Position numbers and translations under genes: made by a program. Below are positions 1 to 9,353 of a stretch of DNA of 32,791 bases, one piece after another (positions within the stretch are counted from its first letter, which is position 1; every line of letters begins with the position of its first letter). The DNA is taken from NCBI GenBank assembly GCA_019649035.1, contig BMAT01012874.1:72873-105663 (forward strand), given 5' to 3'. A model generated the notes under the pieces. The model was not told the origin of the DNA. It ran no database searches and saw only the letters and a list, made by a program, of their open reading frames with translations. Source of the stretch: Elysia marginata. Taxonomy: Eukaryota; Mollusca; Gastropoda; Plakobranchidae.

Positions 1-14
1 TGGGTGGGTGGGTG
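1..14. repeat. (TGGG)n microsatellite at the window edge
   Basis: Three tandem TGGG units and part of a fourth open the window, so the tract is probably cut by the window boundary. Confidence 0.8.
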
Positions 15-83
15 TCGATGTGAATGAGGGATATTTGTGTGTTTAAGTGATGCGCAATGAGAGCTGAAGAGACAGAGATTGAC

Positions 84-89
<6 letters not shown>

Positions 90-138
<49 letters not shown>
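90..138. repeat. (AG)n microsatellite
   Basis: About 48 bases of uninterrupted AG repeats. The purine-rich left flank (60-90) and the right flank up to 163 extend the purine bias, and the target site of the adjacent SINE lies in that right flank. Confidence 0.95.
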
Positions 139-142
<4 letters not shown>

Positions 143-150
143 ACGGAAAA

Positions 151-163
151 GAAAGAAATGAGG
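151..163. repeat. Left target-site duplication of the SINE
   Basis: The 13-mer gaaagaaatgagg is identical to 447-459 and abuts the tail of the SINE, as expected for target-primed reverse transcription. Confidence 0.9.
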
Positions 164-446
164 TTGGTTGGTTGGTTGGTTGAATTTTAACGTCTCTTTT
201 CGTATAAGGTTATATCAGAGACGGCGCTTGGGACAATTGAAAGCGTGCTGCTACACTATGATGTACGGAGCGCTGCATACACCACACCCAGTCACATTAT
301 CTTGACACCGGGCCGACCAGACTTAGCACTAAATCCATAATGCCAGACACCAGGCGCATCAGTCTTTGGTTTGACTCGGCCCGGGTTCGAACCCGTATCT
401 TCCGATCTCTGAGCGAGTGTCTTTACCGCTAGGCCACAGAGCCGGT
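164..446 (-). mobile_element. Intact tRNA-derived SINE with 13-bp target-site duplication
   Basis: Read on the minus strand, the element starts at 446 with a tRNA-like head. The box A is TGGCCTAGCGG (about 436-426) and the box B is GGGTTCGAACCC (about 384-395), both essentially consensus for an internal RNA polymerase III promoter. A body of about 200 bases follows, then a short hairpin in which GTCTCT near 220 pairs with AGAGAC near 195. The 3' end is an (AACC)n-type tail, seen as GGTT repeats at 162-181 on the plus strand. The 13-mer gaaagaaatgagg is present immediately on both sides (151-163 and 447-459), an exact target-site duplication. The total of about 283 bp is normal for a SINE. The intact duplication and good promoter boxes suggest a fairly young insertion. 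The family name is not assigned. Confidence 0.9.
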
Positions 447-459
447 GAAAGAAATGAGG
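447..459. repeat. Right target-site duplication of the SINE
   Basis: Exact copy of 151-163. The last ten bases recur once more directly downstream (about 461-470), a short local tandem duplication. Confidence 0.9.
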
Positions 460-2283
460 AAAGAAATGAGGAAAATATAGGTTGTACGGGAAACTAAATG
501 TATTGACAAAAGATCAAAATTTTCTTCATATGACGTAGATCAAACCAAAAAATTATAAAGGGTTCTCTAACGTGTCCCATAAGATTGGAAGACAGCAGTA
601 TTCTGTTAGATTTAAACTTTAGAAAATAAAAACCAACTTAATAATGATTTTTTTCGATTATAAAATAGTCAAATTGGATCTTATTATAAATCTGTACTAT
701 GTTTCTTGCTTTATCATTTTTAGTACAATAGTATTATGAATTTCAGATTTTTATCATGTATATTAGTAAATGAAGAGAAGATTTTAAGTTTTTCTCTCAC
801 AAAAAGGAACGAATGAGGGCGATCATATTACTTAGGAGTCGAATTTGTCGATAGTTTTACTTAGTTTTTAGTGCAAATGGGTTGAATGTCAGAGTTTTTA
901 ATTTTGTTAAATTCGTTTTGAAAGTATATTTTCCCTATTTTGCTCCACATTTTCAACCGAATAATTTTCCAAAATCTCTCAAAGTCGTGATAATTTATGC
1001 ATTTTTCAAATATATTCTTAAGCTTAAAAAAGCATTGTTTAAGATGTCAACTCCGTGTAACGTGAACATTTCGACATCCGTCTCAGTTTCACTGGTTACA
1101 AGACTTACAATATTAGCCTTCTACTAGAGGCAGAGCTGAAAGAGAACAAGGTCTCCAGCGCGCCACTAAATATTTAATGAGCCGTTTGTTTGTATCGGGC
1201 CGACTATTTGCTTTTGAAGGAGGTATTAGGAATCGCAACATTATATTGGGTTCGATTTCGGATAATTGGTCTCTTATCCAGAGCGTCTTCAACTTATGAG
1301 GTAACAGGAATCAGCTGAGACAAAAACGTTTGGACAAGCCATAGTAAAGTTGTCATCTACTTACGTAACAGCAAAAACTATAATTATTATTATTATTATC
1401 ATTACTATTATTATTTTATACGTTACCTACGAAAACCGATTTGAGAAACTCTTCGATATTGAAATCGTAATAGAAGTATTTTTAAGATTCACTCGAAAGA
1501 TGGTTTCTTTCACTCTGAAAACAGCTTTTCATTCTTAAGATTTATTGTCATAATAAAAAATATTATGCCTACTCCACTCTTCTTGACATTTGACAACTTT
1601 TAACCAAATTTGACACGTCTAGGTGCTCTAGAGAAGCTTAGGTAGTTTGTCCTCATTTTTAGCCTAGCTCAGTTATTGATAGATCAATCTGCGCGTTTAG
1701 CCATTCAACAATACAGTTTGTTTTCGATCCTTTCAATGTTTCGTTGCTTTTTCATTTTGTTTTGTTTTGTTTTTGTTTTGTAAGGGGACGGGACGGTGGC
1801 TTACTGCAGCTACAGTTGTACTTTAAAAGTAAAATAAACAATGCTTATTTTTTTCTTTATAATTTACTAGACTGAGATTTGAACAAGGTAGCCGAACCTT
1901 TCTGTTTTCACTCGCATTGAGATTTAAGCATTATTGCTAGCACATGCCGATTCTTTTTCTGGGAAAAAATGTTTTAAATATTTGAAAATAAAAAGGAACT
2001 TACCCACTGGCTTTTGAAAACAAATTTTGGGAGGGTATTGAAGATACACTGTTTATTTATATCTACTTGGTTTTTTTTAGATGTAAAATTCGTTATTGAA
2101 GTAAGACATGTATCTAAATGTGACAATTTTTTTTATCTAGATATAGATTACAATTTATAGACACTATTATAGTACTAGTTGTTGTCTTTGACAGAAAAAA
2201 CCCTACTCAAGTTTTACCCCTAATCTCATTCGTTATTCAATTTAAAACATCTAATTACAAGCTCAATTTATACAAGCATATAT
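460..2283. other. AT-rich non-coding DNA, no supported gene
   Basis: No supported exon was found. The ATG frames at 882-1127 and 1350-1538 have AT-driven composition (Phe, Lys, Ile rich) and no recognisable motif. An (ATT)n tract lies at 1380-1417. A box-B-like gggttcgatttc at about 1247 has no convincing box A upstream. A short (GTTTT)n stretch sits near 1758-1782. Confidence 0.6.
1380..1417. repeat. (ATT)n microsatellite
   Basis: Interrupted ATT/ATC triplets. They explain the isoleucine run in the local forward frame, which is therefore not a gene. Confidence 0.8.
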
Positions 2284-2420
2284 GAAGCGTGGTGGCGAAA
2301 TGGTAAAAGTTGTGTTTTTTAGAGTGGAAATGGGGTGGTCGCTACAATATAAGTCGAGGGTTCGATTCATATCATAGGCAAGCACTATTTTAGCTATTTC
2401 CACTTAAAGCCTTCTTCAAT
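2284..2420 (+). mobile_element. tRNA-derived SINE fragment, family B copy 1
   Basis: A box-A-like gtggcgaaatggtaaaag (2292-2309) and a box-B-like gggttcgattc (2358-2368) lie at a spacing suitable for a tRNA-derived promoter. Downstream, atttccacttaaag followed by a pyrimidine-rich CTTC stretch is shared with minus-strand copies near 17.4, 23.2 and 23.5 kb, which is what defines this as a family. No target-site duplication was found and the 3' boundary is approximate. Confidence 0.6.
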
Positions 2421-2429
2421 CCACAACTA

Positions 2430-2955
2430 ATGACATAACTTTAACCCTTTATTCATTTCTAAGTTTACACAAGACCTAGAAATACCGCCGATTTTACTTT
2501 GAAAAGCTCATATGCACGTTTCCTGAAGCGACCATTTTTTGTTGTTTTGGTTTTTTTTTAGTAGAAAAAAATTTCACAGCTCATGAACGAAATGTTTTCA
2601 TAGAGAAAGAGAAAGTTTACTATTCTCCGTTGTTTTTTTAAATACACAGTATTCGTTTAATATTGCTGGGTTGAAGCAAAGTCTTCTATGAGATCAGTAT
2701 TAGAATTAAAGTATAATGCGTTTTTATTATTGCGCCTAATCCACTAAAATGCTCAGAGCGCCTTTACATGAGTTCCCCGCCATAAAAAAATTCTCTTAGA
2801 TCTCACAGATGGACAGAACTTAAAACGCGCATCACTCAAGTAAACGGACGAGATCTGTCATTGCTAATAGGCGTGAAGTCATTTACCGCGTGATTTAGGC
2901 GAAGAAATATGAATAACGAACCTTACCCAAGGACTAAACGCCGGCCCACTAGTAG
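2430..2955. other. Non-coding interval
   Basis: AT-rich sequence with homopolymer T runs and no supported exon or repeat family. Confidence 0.5.
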
Positions 2956-3017
2956 TCAGGGCTCAAACCCCAGGCTTTTCGCTGAAAGAGAGGAGTGTTT
3001 ACCCACGATGCGCTTCC
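2956..3017 (-). mobile_element. Degenerate tRNA-like SINE head
   Basis: On the minus strand, gcgcatcgtgggtaaacac resembles a box A region and ggggtttgagccc resembles box B. The sequence beyond box B contains GGGCCGGC, a motif also present in the SINE-like units at 4.27-5.15 kb, so a relationship is possible. The element is truncated and could equally be an old tRNA pseudogene. Confidence 0.4.
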
Positions 3018-4268
3018 CCATTCATTAAATACTGCATATTAACGACACACCGCATACCCAGCGTAGCATGAACATCGGCAGTTCCAGCGGAAATAATTTT
3101 ATCGAGATTCATATAAATGTAAGTTGCAGTTGGGAAAATACAAAAACATGGCTAAAGAGATACATCGTTTTATATTATAATGAAAGATAATTATTTTTCT
3201 TAAAAATTTTAAGTGCGCTTCAGTAATAATTACAACCTTAATGCAGCGATTACTCACTAAAAATGGCGCATCTTTTCGAGAAGAAAAAGCTGTTATAATT
3301 AGCTCTATCGTGTAAATCGCCTGCCGAGGAAAGTGATTAAGAAACAATCATAGCGAATAAGAAAAGCGGGGGAAAATAAAGAAAGTATGAAATCTACGAA
3401 ACGATCAGATGAGGGTCAGACAGACAAAAATCGAAACCGAGCAAAAGACAAAGGAGTTAGATAGCAACATGGTGACATGACGTGAGACGCACAACACAAG
3501 TAGTTTAAGACTGATAAAACCGACAAGATTTTTTTTATAGCAAAAAAAGTATAAGGGGAAGAAGCACAATAATTATTATCACTTTTCAATTATAGTGGTA
3601 GACAGAGAGGCAGACAGAGAGAGATAGAATGAATCATGGAAAAACATATGGATAGAAAATCAATGAAACAACGCAAGATAGAGAGAAGAGAGAAAAGAAT
3701 ATGAGTTGAATGAAGGGAATGAGAGAAGATGAGACTCAACTAAACCCCCGGTTCTCTCTTCCCGTTCTAAAAAATTTTTTTTTTAAATTATAAAGCAACC
3801 TAAACGCTCTTCGATCTCAACACTAAATGGCCGCTTGTTTTCAAAAATGCTCTGTGGGCCCTTAAAACAACAAAAAGAGAGCAAATACAAGGCAAAGACG
3901 ACAAAACAAGATAACTGTTTTTAAAAAAAAAACTCATTGTTATAATGAATATACGCGCATACATCGAAAGAGCGAAGACGCCGAAGATGAGAAAAATCGT
4001 TTAAAAAAATAGAGCTCTGTCATAACGAAACCATACAGGCAATGCTAGTGGTTAGGTTTGTACAAACAAGGCGTGTTTGTATTTTGTCATGGCCTTTTTT
4101 GTTCAATGAGGTCTTTAAAGAAATAACAAGCAAAATTCTGGCAACCGTTCCAAACGAGTCGGAAGTCTCAACCTTCACAATAGAAGCCGCTGATTACATG
4201 ACATTCTACTGAGCTTGTAACGTTGTCAAACCACAGGACTTCATCAACGCGTTGTGGGCCAAACCAAG
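3018..4268. other. Non-coding interval with purine-rich stretch
   Basis: No supported gene. The minus-strand frame at 3099-3347 has no recognisable features. From about 3590 to 3735 the plus strand is strongly purine biased (GAGAGA, AGACAG), probably a decayed microsatellite. A poly-T/poly-A junction at 3770-3790 is low complexity. Confidence 0.5.
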
Positions 4269-4269
4269 A

Positions 4270-4491
4270 CGTTCTCAGTCCCAGGCCATCCGGTCCAAAT
4301 GTAAACAAATTTGTTAACAAGTGCCGTGGCATTTTGATCTATCTCTTCCAATTCTTGGTATGAGTTAGAACAGAAGCAATTTCAAAGATATTTTTGAGTC
4401 ATGGGCCGGCCCTTTACACGCTAGTGTTAAACATGCGAGGTGAGAGATGTGTTAAGTTTTGGGTAACTGGCCTGGGTTTAAACCATCTCGG
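4270..4491 (+). repeat. Outer left arm of nested inverted repeat (SINE-like unit)
   Basis: This arm is a close reverse complement of 4934-5150. Shared landmarks include aaatgtaaacaaatttgtt, ttttgatctatctcttcca, atgagttagaaca, gggccggccctttacac and ggcctgggttta. It also contains a tRNA-like promoter: box-A-like acgctagtgtta (4418-4429) and box-B-like gggtttaaacc (4474-4484). The arm therefore appears to be the head and body of a tRNA-derived SINE-type element rather than host coding sequence. Confidence 0.8.
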
Positions 4492-4612
4492 GCCAAACCA
4501 TCCAAATGTAAACAAACTTCTGTAAAAATCTTACATTGACCTATCCTATTAGTATTTTGAAGTGAGTTAGAACAATTGTAAACTGATAATATACTCATTG
4601 TGTTCAGGGACG
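4491..4612 (+). repeat. Inner left arm of nested inverted repeat
   Basis: A second copy of the same unit (aaaccatccaaatgtaaac, gtgagttagaac, acggccc) follows directly in the same orientation and is the imperfect reverse complement of 4618-4730. At the centre, actcattgtgtt (4593-4604) faces aacacattgagt (4619-4630) across a 14-base loop. Confidence 0.75.
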
Positions 4613-4617
4613 GCCCG

Positions 4618-4730
4618 TAACACATTGAGTGTTTTCCAGTTCGCACCTATCCTAACTCACTTTAAAACACTTAATACGATAGATCAGTTTCCCAGTTGTA
4701 ATAGTACTTGTTAACGTTTGGATGGTTCGG
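4618..4730 (-). repeat. Inner right arm of nested inverted repeat
   Basis: Reverse-complement partner of 4491-4612, ending in ggatggttcgg, which pairs with the gccaaaccatcc start of the left arm. The stretch from 4731 to about 4850 has no partner on the left and interrupts the palindrome. Confidence 0.75.
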
Positions 4731-4850
4731 CTCTCACTTTGGGTTTCAGCATTGAGAAGAGTTGCGAGTTAAGCCGCCGTAGGACAGGCTGAAAACTGGC
4801 AACATGAGTTGAGATCATATTCCCTGTGTTTTACGTTAAATTTTGTTTTA

Positions 4851-4931
4851 GGCCGGCCCATATCAGCAAAGTACTAGTTGAGTCCTCACATGCCCCAATA
4901 TACTAACAACTCAAAGGAGATAGACTATTGT
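4851..4931 (-). repeat. Additional diverged unit of the same repeat
   Basis: ggccggcccatat followed by ctaacaactcaaaggagat has the same layout as the outer right arm (ggccggccc, then ctaactca, then agagatagatc). A related segment, ctaacagctcaaaagagat, occurs near 23.3 kb. Confidence 0.6.
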
Positions 4932-4933
4932 AA

Positions 4934-5150
4934 CCGAGACGGTCTAAACCCAGGCCATTTACCCAAAACATAACACACCTCTCATCCCGTAGGTTTACCA
5001 CTAGCGTGTAAAGGGCCGGCCCTTTCCTCAAAATTATTTTTGAATTTGCGAATGTTCTAACTCATAGCAAGCATTGGAAGAGATAGATCAAAATGACACT
5101 TAGGAACAAATTTGTTTACATTTGGGCTGGATGGCCTGGTAGTGAGAACG
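4934..5150 (-). repeat. Outer right arm of nested inverted repeat (SINE-like unit)
   Basis: Reverse-complement partner of 4270-4491. The pairing runs from ccgagac at 4934 to gagaacg at 5150 with scattered mismatches. On the minus strand the box-A-like region is cacgctagtggtaaacc (about 5008-4992) and the box-B-like gggtttagacc lies at 4951-4941, both somewhat closer to consensus than in the left arm. Confidence 0.8.
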
Positions 5151-5690
5151 TTTCGATTACAACTCATATTCTACAGTCTGTTTACGTTCAGTCTGACTGG
5201 CATGGTGGCCTAAGCTGCGAGTTGTAGCGATGGCAGTAACATGTACACAGCCAATTTGAAATGAAATATCACGTCTTAGCTTTCGAATAAATTTTTTACC
5301 ATTTCTAGATTTTAAGCCTAGTTTTTAAACAAAATCTGATACATCATAATTTTAAAAATGAGGTCCATCTCTTAAAGGCTCAATGTTATAGCATTGCCGA
5401 TTCATGACTGACTACTATACATGTATGGCTTAGTAACTTTATAATTCTAATTTTTATATAACGACTATTTAATGAAACCCTTACTTTTCTAGTTATAAAT
5501 TTTATACCTTTGCATTGCATGTTGTAAAGATTTCAAATTTTATGTTTTGTAATACATAATGCGTTTTAGAACCATGCTTATGCAACGCCTTAAGCTTACA
5601 TGAGAAGAAAGTTGAATACAAACAAAAAATACATATTGAAATGTCAAATCTAGAAACAAGAGTTTAAACCTAATATTGTGGGGAGATGGA
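5151..5690. other. Non-coding interval
   Basis: AT-rich DNA without a supported feature. ggtggcctaagctgcgag near 5214 looks slightly like a box A but no box B follows. Confidence 0.5.
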
Positions 5691-5694
5691 CACA

Positions 5695-5767
5695 GAGAGA
5701 GAGTAAGAGAGAGAGACAGGCAGACAGATAGAGAGAGAGAGAGAGAGAGAGAGTAGGAGAGAGAAAT
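5695..5767. repeat. (GA)n microsatellite, interrupted
   Basis: The core (GA)n run lies at about 5730-5752 with imperfect flanks. It causes the Ser-Leu runs translated on the minus strand in two overlapping frames (5540-5930), which are therefore not genes. Confidence 0.9.
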
Positions 5768-5967
5768 GAACATATAATATAAAGGTAGAAGGCACAACAC
5801 TTGAAGTATACCTACAAAGTAAATCAGGATCCCAAACGATGCACTTATATCTTTCAGATCTATATAACAGACAACGAAAAGGCAGATAATACAAGTTATC
5901 ACTTAGTAAAACAAAAAGAAAAGAAAACAATACAAATCTATACTAACTTACAAAACCATAAAGCGTT

Positions 5968-6107
5968 GGCTTTATTTGTCTTCTTCAGTTACAAACAACA
6001 TAATAGACAATTGAGGTTTAAACATGGATAGTGAAAAATTCCCGGGTTTCTAATTGAAATCTTAATTGTATATATTTACTTTGTAACTGAAGAAGGTAAA
6101 TAAAGTC
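5968..6107. repeat. Imperfect 28-nt inverted repeat (stem-loop)
   Basis: The arm at 5968-5995 (ctttatttgtcttcttcag, then ttacaaa) pairs with 6080-6107 (tttgtaactgaagaaggta, then aataaag) with about four mismatches across a loop of some 84 bases. It could be the terminal repeats of a very small MITE or a foldback relic. No target duplication was seen. Confidence 0.7.
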
Positions 6108-6201
6108 TAAAAGTGTTAATATGTTAAATGATCTAGCTCTGTATTTGTTTCCTCTGTTCCACAAAGTGATAAGTTGCAATTCCTCTTTTTCAATACCTAT
6201 T

Positions 6202-6232
6202 AGAGAGAGAGAGAGAGAGGGAGAAGAGGAGG
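6202..6232. repeat. (GA)n microsatellite
   Basis: Short GA run followed by purine-rich sequence. It explains the Ser-Leu run of the minus-strand frame 6018-6275. Confidence 0.85.
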
Positions 6233-6291
6233 GGATAGAAAGATTGTCTACCACAAACGTAGTCATTGGTTGCATCTGTTGTCATATTGCT

Positions 6292-6347
6292 TGATGATGA
6301 TGATGATGATCATGATCATGATGATGATGATGATAATGATGATAATT
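6292..6347. repeat. (GAT)n microsatellite with internal inversion
   Basis: GAT triplets run to about 6310, then two atc-atg palindromic units (gatcatgatcatg), then further GAT/AAT triplets to 6346. Confidence 0.9.
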
Positions 6348-7488
6348 AACAAAAATATTATTAACTAAGCTACTATGATGCATAAACTAGCGGTTTTGAT
6401 TATATCGCTCTAAACATAGGCTATGTGTCAAAGTTTGAATTATAAACTCAAGGCGATCGAGAAGATTAAAATAATTAGCTAGTTATCCATTTCTTGGTCA
6501 AACGTACAAGTGCGGCGCATTAAGCCATCAGCGACCAAGAAAAAAGCATTCACTTTGAGCTCTGTAACTCAGCCCTTTGGGATGCTGATGCTACACGCTG
6601 AGCACTCGTTCTTCTTGTGGAGAAATCAGCCTGCCTCCTACATACATAGAGTTGTATTGTGAAGTAAAATAATTTTAATAGGACGTTTACCAGGCATCAA
6701 CTGAAGGTTAACCATTTGATAACTTCAGGATCTCGGTTTTTTTTTTATTCAAATCATCGACAACCATATCAAGCAATGCTCTATCAGACAGTTTAGGTTT
6801 AGTTAAAGTTCCTTATGTTTTGTCAACTAATAGTAACTTTTTTCCTCTATGTATAAAAGTGTTGGTATTTAATTTTCACGATCACTACATAATTGTATTT
6901 ATTTGACACACACCAAGTTCTCTACCGAAAACTTTTATTTGGGAACTTATACTCCGAATTCAAGAAGTTTACAGGCCTAGCTTATATTATTTGTGTTAAT
7001 CTTAGAAAAAAATTAATTTTTTTTCCCTTGGCGTTGAGCTGAAAATTCTCGCAATCATACTAAAGAAATCAAATGTCGCAATTCACATTTGAATACAATG
7101 ATAGTTTCAACCATTCATTTTTCTGAGCTTCTTAGAGTGAAAAGTTGCATTATATAATAGTACAAAAATGAAAGATTTAAGAATTTATATATTTAGAACA
7201 TTGAAAAAAATAAACAATTGATTCTAAATTGGTGTTTTCTCAGTTTAGAATGTCAGACTTCCGAAGCATATGCACGGGTCTCAAAACTTTAAAATATACC
7301 AAGACAGCGGAACAGCTCAATTTTTTTCCTTAACCAAATCTCCAGAAACCCAGATGCCTTGTTTGGAAAAAAAATTGCAATCCAGTTTTTGTGAACCATT
7401 GCAATCTGAAGATTTAAAAAATGCTTTTAAAGCATTAAGACAGCTGGGTCCTTAGGTACGCGCTTGGAGATTAATTGGACACAATATT
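6348..7488. other. Non-coding interval with one weak exon-like frame
   Basis: Mostly AT-rich. At about 6482-6661 a stop-free plus-strand frame of roughly 58 codons covers the only GC-balanced part of this interval, but it has no good splice signal and no recognised motif. The 61-residue frame at 7270-7455 is likewise unrecognised. Confidence 0.4.
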
Positions 7489-7557
7489 AAGTAATAATAA
7501 ATTTGTTTTTATAGCGCCTTCCCTCAATGGGAGCTCAAAGCGCTTTACATAAAATCT
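7489..7557 (-). mobile_element. SINE-type 3' tail (AGCGC stem-loop and ATT tail)
   Basis: Read on the minus strand, gtaaagcgctttgagctccc leads to aaggcgctataaa and then an AT-rich tail ending in ATTATTATT. AGCGC at 7513-7517 pairs with GCGCT at 7540-7544. Similar 3' ends built on an AGCGCTATAAA motif are known from several animal SINE/LINE pairs. No tRNA-like head is visible at higher coordinates, so this is a 5'-truncated or decayed copy. Confidence 0.55.
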
Positions 7558-8570
7558 TAACAAACTTAGGTCTACGTAGTTAAAAAGTTTATAAGTATAT
7601 CACTTATTTAAAGGTATTTAGCTATAAAAACAAAAACGTACATTAAGTTACACACTAAATATAAACCAATCATTAAAAACATAAATATAGTCATACACAT
7701 ACAGTGTATATATAAAATACATTAAATTCATGTAAACATATTATTTTTCAAAAGCTAGGAAAAAAGGTGATTTTTTTTCCATTTAGACTTAACAGATGAA
7801 AGCGTCTTTGCATTTTGAAGAGGAGGTGGAAGATTGGCCATATTTCTGCTCCTTGATAAGAATAGTTTCTTTGACCAAAATTCTTCAGGTTAAATCTAGG
7901 TTTATAAAGTATGTTTTCACAGATTGTGAAATGAATGTTTGTATCCAATTTTAATTCTTCCCGTATGAAAACAGAAGTAACTATTATAGCTAAGTTCCCC
8001 ATATACAAATACCATCACGAAAAATACACAAGAAACGTTTCACTTTACAATGACAACAAGAACCGTTGTTGATAGCGTTTTAAATCTGTATCGAGGTAAT
8101 AAGTGGATTATATATTTGCTTAGACTGATTGTTGTTTGTCTCTCACTTAGTTGTAACTTGCTGTGGTTGTCTATGGGTTATAAAATATTTGTGCCCAGAA
8201 AATAATATTCTCATTTATCTGGTTTTATCCCAGACAATTGCCATAATGTCTAAAAACTTTGTTTAAACAATCAATAAGTCTTCTCTAGGAAAGGGAAATG
8301 CGAGAATCAATTGCTGAATTCGTCTTTTTTTCGCCCATGAACCAAAAAAAGAAATGCCATAAGCTTGTTTATTTCAGCCAGTCAAAAGCTGCCCCCCCTC
8401 CCCCGAACACACACCACACACACCAAGAAACGTTTTATTTGGAATAAAATGACTTATACAAACGGCCGTAAAACTAATGAGGACAAAGCGATCAAAACTA
8501 CAGTTTTTACAACACATTTCTTCCACCCATTTCCTAAATAGTCTACCTTCATTCACACGGTCAAATAAAC
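7558..8570. other. Non-coding interval
   Basis: AT-rich with no supported gene. A (CA)-rich patch with a poly-C run occurs at 8390-8425. The frames at 7748-8008 and 8374-8580 on the minus strand have no recognisable domain. Confidence 0.5.
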
Positions 8571-8571
8571 A

Positions 8572-8635
8572 GGAAATCAAGTAAAAAATTAGTCCAAGTA
8601 TTCAATTAAAGAACCAGGCCACTAGTAAATCACCC
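8572..8635. repeat. Left copy of direct repeat framing the MITE-like element
   Basis: Reads aatcaagtaaaaaattagtc followed by attagtcc, ttaaagaacc and aaatcaccc. The same order of motifs recurs at 8877-8940, about 305 bases downstream, with roughly three-quarters identity by eye. Confidence 0.75.
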
Positions 8636-8660
8636 GTAAGCGTATGTCTTAGCACCTAAT

Positions 8661-8868
8661 ATATCGCAGCCAGTCGAAATCAGTCGGAAGCGGTGATTTT
8701 GAGCAATGAACTTTTCTGTTGAAAATTGCATAAATTTGTGAACAGTTTGTGATAGATGTTAAAATGTCGTATTTAAATATAGCGAAAAAAAAGTAATCAA
8801 TTTACCTTTTAAAGAGTTTTTAATAGAAAATTTGCGACATCCGACTCATTTGGACTGATCGCGAGATG
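8661..8868. mobile_element. MITE-like element, family M copy 1
   Basis: About 208 bp bounded by imperfect terminal inverted repeats of roughly 40 nt (8661-8700 and 8827-8868). The right end read inward is atctcgcgatcagtcc, then aaatgagtcggatgtcgc, then aaatttt. The left end reads atatcgcagccagtcg, then aaatcagtcggaagcgg, then tgatttt. The interior is AT-rich and has no coding capacity, as in non-autonomous DNA transposons. Related ends occur at 16861-17120 and 29140-29181. Superfamily and target duplication are unresolved. Confidence 0.65.
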
Positions 8869-8876
8869 AATGGATC

Positions 8877-8940
8877 GGCAATCAAGCAAAAAATTAATCC
8901 ATGTATCCAGTTAGAGAACCAGCCAACCACGAAATCACCG
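8877..8940. repeat. Right copy of direct repeat framing the MITE-like element
   Basis: Diverged copy of 8572-8635 (aatcaagcaaaaaattaatc, ttagagaacc, gaaatcaccg). The pair plus the inverted-repeat element looks like one composite unit or a two-monomer tandem array into which the element inserted. Confidence 0.75.
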
Positions 8941-9053
8941 ATCAGCTAAAGAGTTCAAAGGTCCTAAAGTCACCTTAAAGCTTTGGGCACACTCTTCCAT
9001 CGGTACTGTTTTTAAGAACAAATTTTTGTTATAGAAACATTTCATGTCCCCTG

Positions 9054-9120
9054 ATAGCCAAATGCTAAGAGATAGGGCGCTCGCTTTGATAACAGTAAGA
9101 CATGCGTTCAAAGTTAGATG
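9054..9120 (+). mobile_element. Possible degenerate tRNA-like SINE head
   Basis: tagccaaatgctaagagat with gggcgctcgcttt looks like a box-A and D-arm region of a serine/leucine-type tRNA, and gcgttcaaagtt occupies the box B position. Both boxes are poor, so this is tentative. Confidence 0.3.
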
Positions 9121-9212
9121 GCTTTGTGACTTTATCAGGTAAGGTGTACATATTCCATTTCAAAGTCAGGTTTGATAAAATTTGTTAATTTCTACCCTAT
9201 TTTTCTCCACAG

Positions 9213-9353
9213 CTAAAACCATCTAACGTTCAGATTGAAAATACGAAAGAGAACCATCTCTCAACAGCTCCGATGTGTCCCTCTAAGATGACTCGGGATA
9301 CGATGTCACCCCACAATACGATCTATGGTCAAGCCAAGTCTCAGATGTCTTGA
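9213..9353 (+). CDS. Candidate 3'-terminal exon, unidentified
   Basis: A good 3' splice-site-like sequence (ttttctccacag, ending 9212) with a ttaat branch-point-like element about 25 bases upstream is followed by 46 sense codons and a TGA. Composition is more balanced than in the flanks. The predicted peptide is polar, with several Met, Ser and Thr, and has no recognised motif or hydrophobic segment. In sequence this rich in A and T such a run could occur by chance. A degenerate SINE head lies just upstream, so a repeat-derived frame is an alternative. No polyadenylation signal was identified close downstream. Confidence 0.22.
   Translation, partial: LKPSNVQIENTKENHLSTAPMCPSKMTRDTMSPHNTIYGQAKSQMS

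Noticed and set aside
363-446. Functional tRNA gene on the minus strand
   Set aside because: The A and B boxes are good, but the segment continues into a SINE body and tail with a target-site duplication, and no complete cloverleaf with an acceptor stem was seen.
5540-5930. Two minus-strand frames with Ser-Leu repeats
   Set aside because: They depend on the (GA)n tract, and the remainder has no protein-like features.
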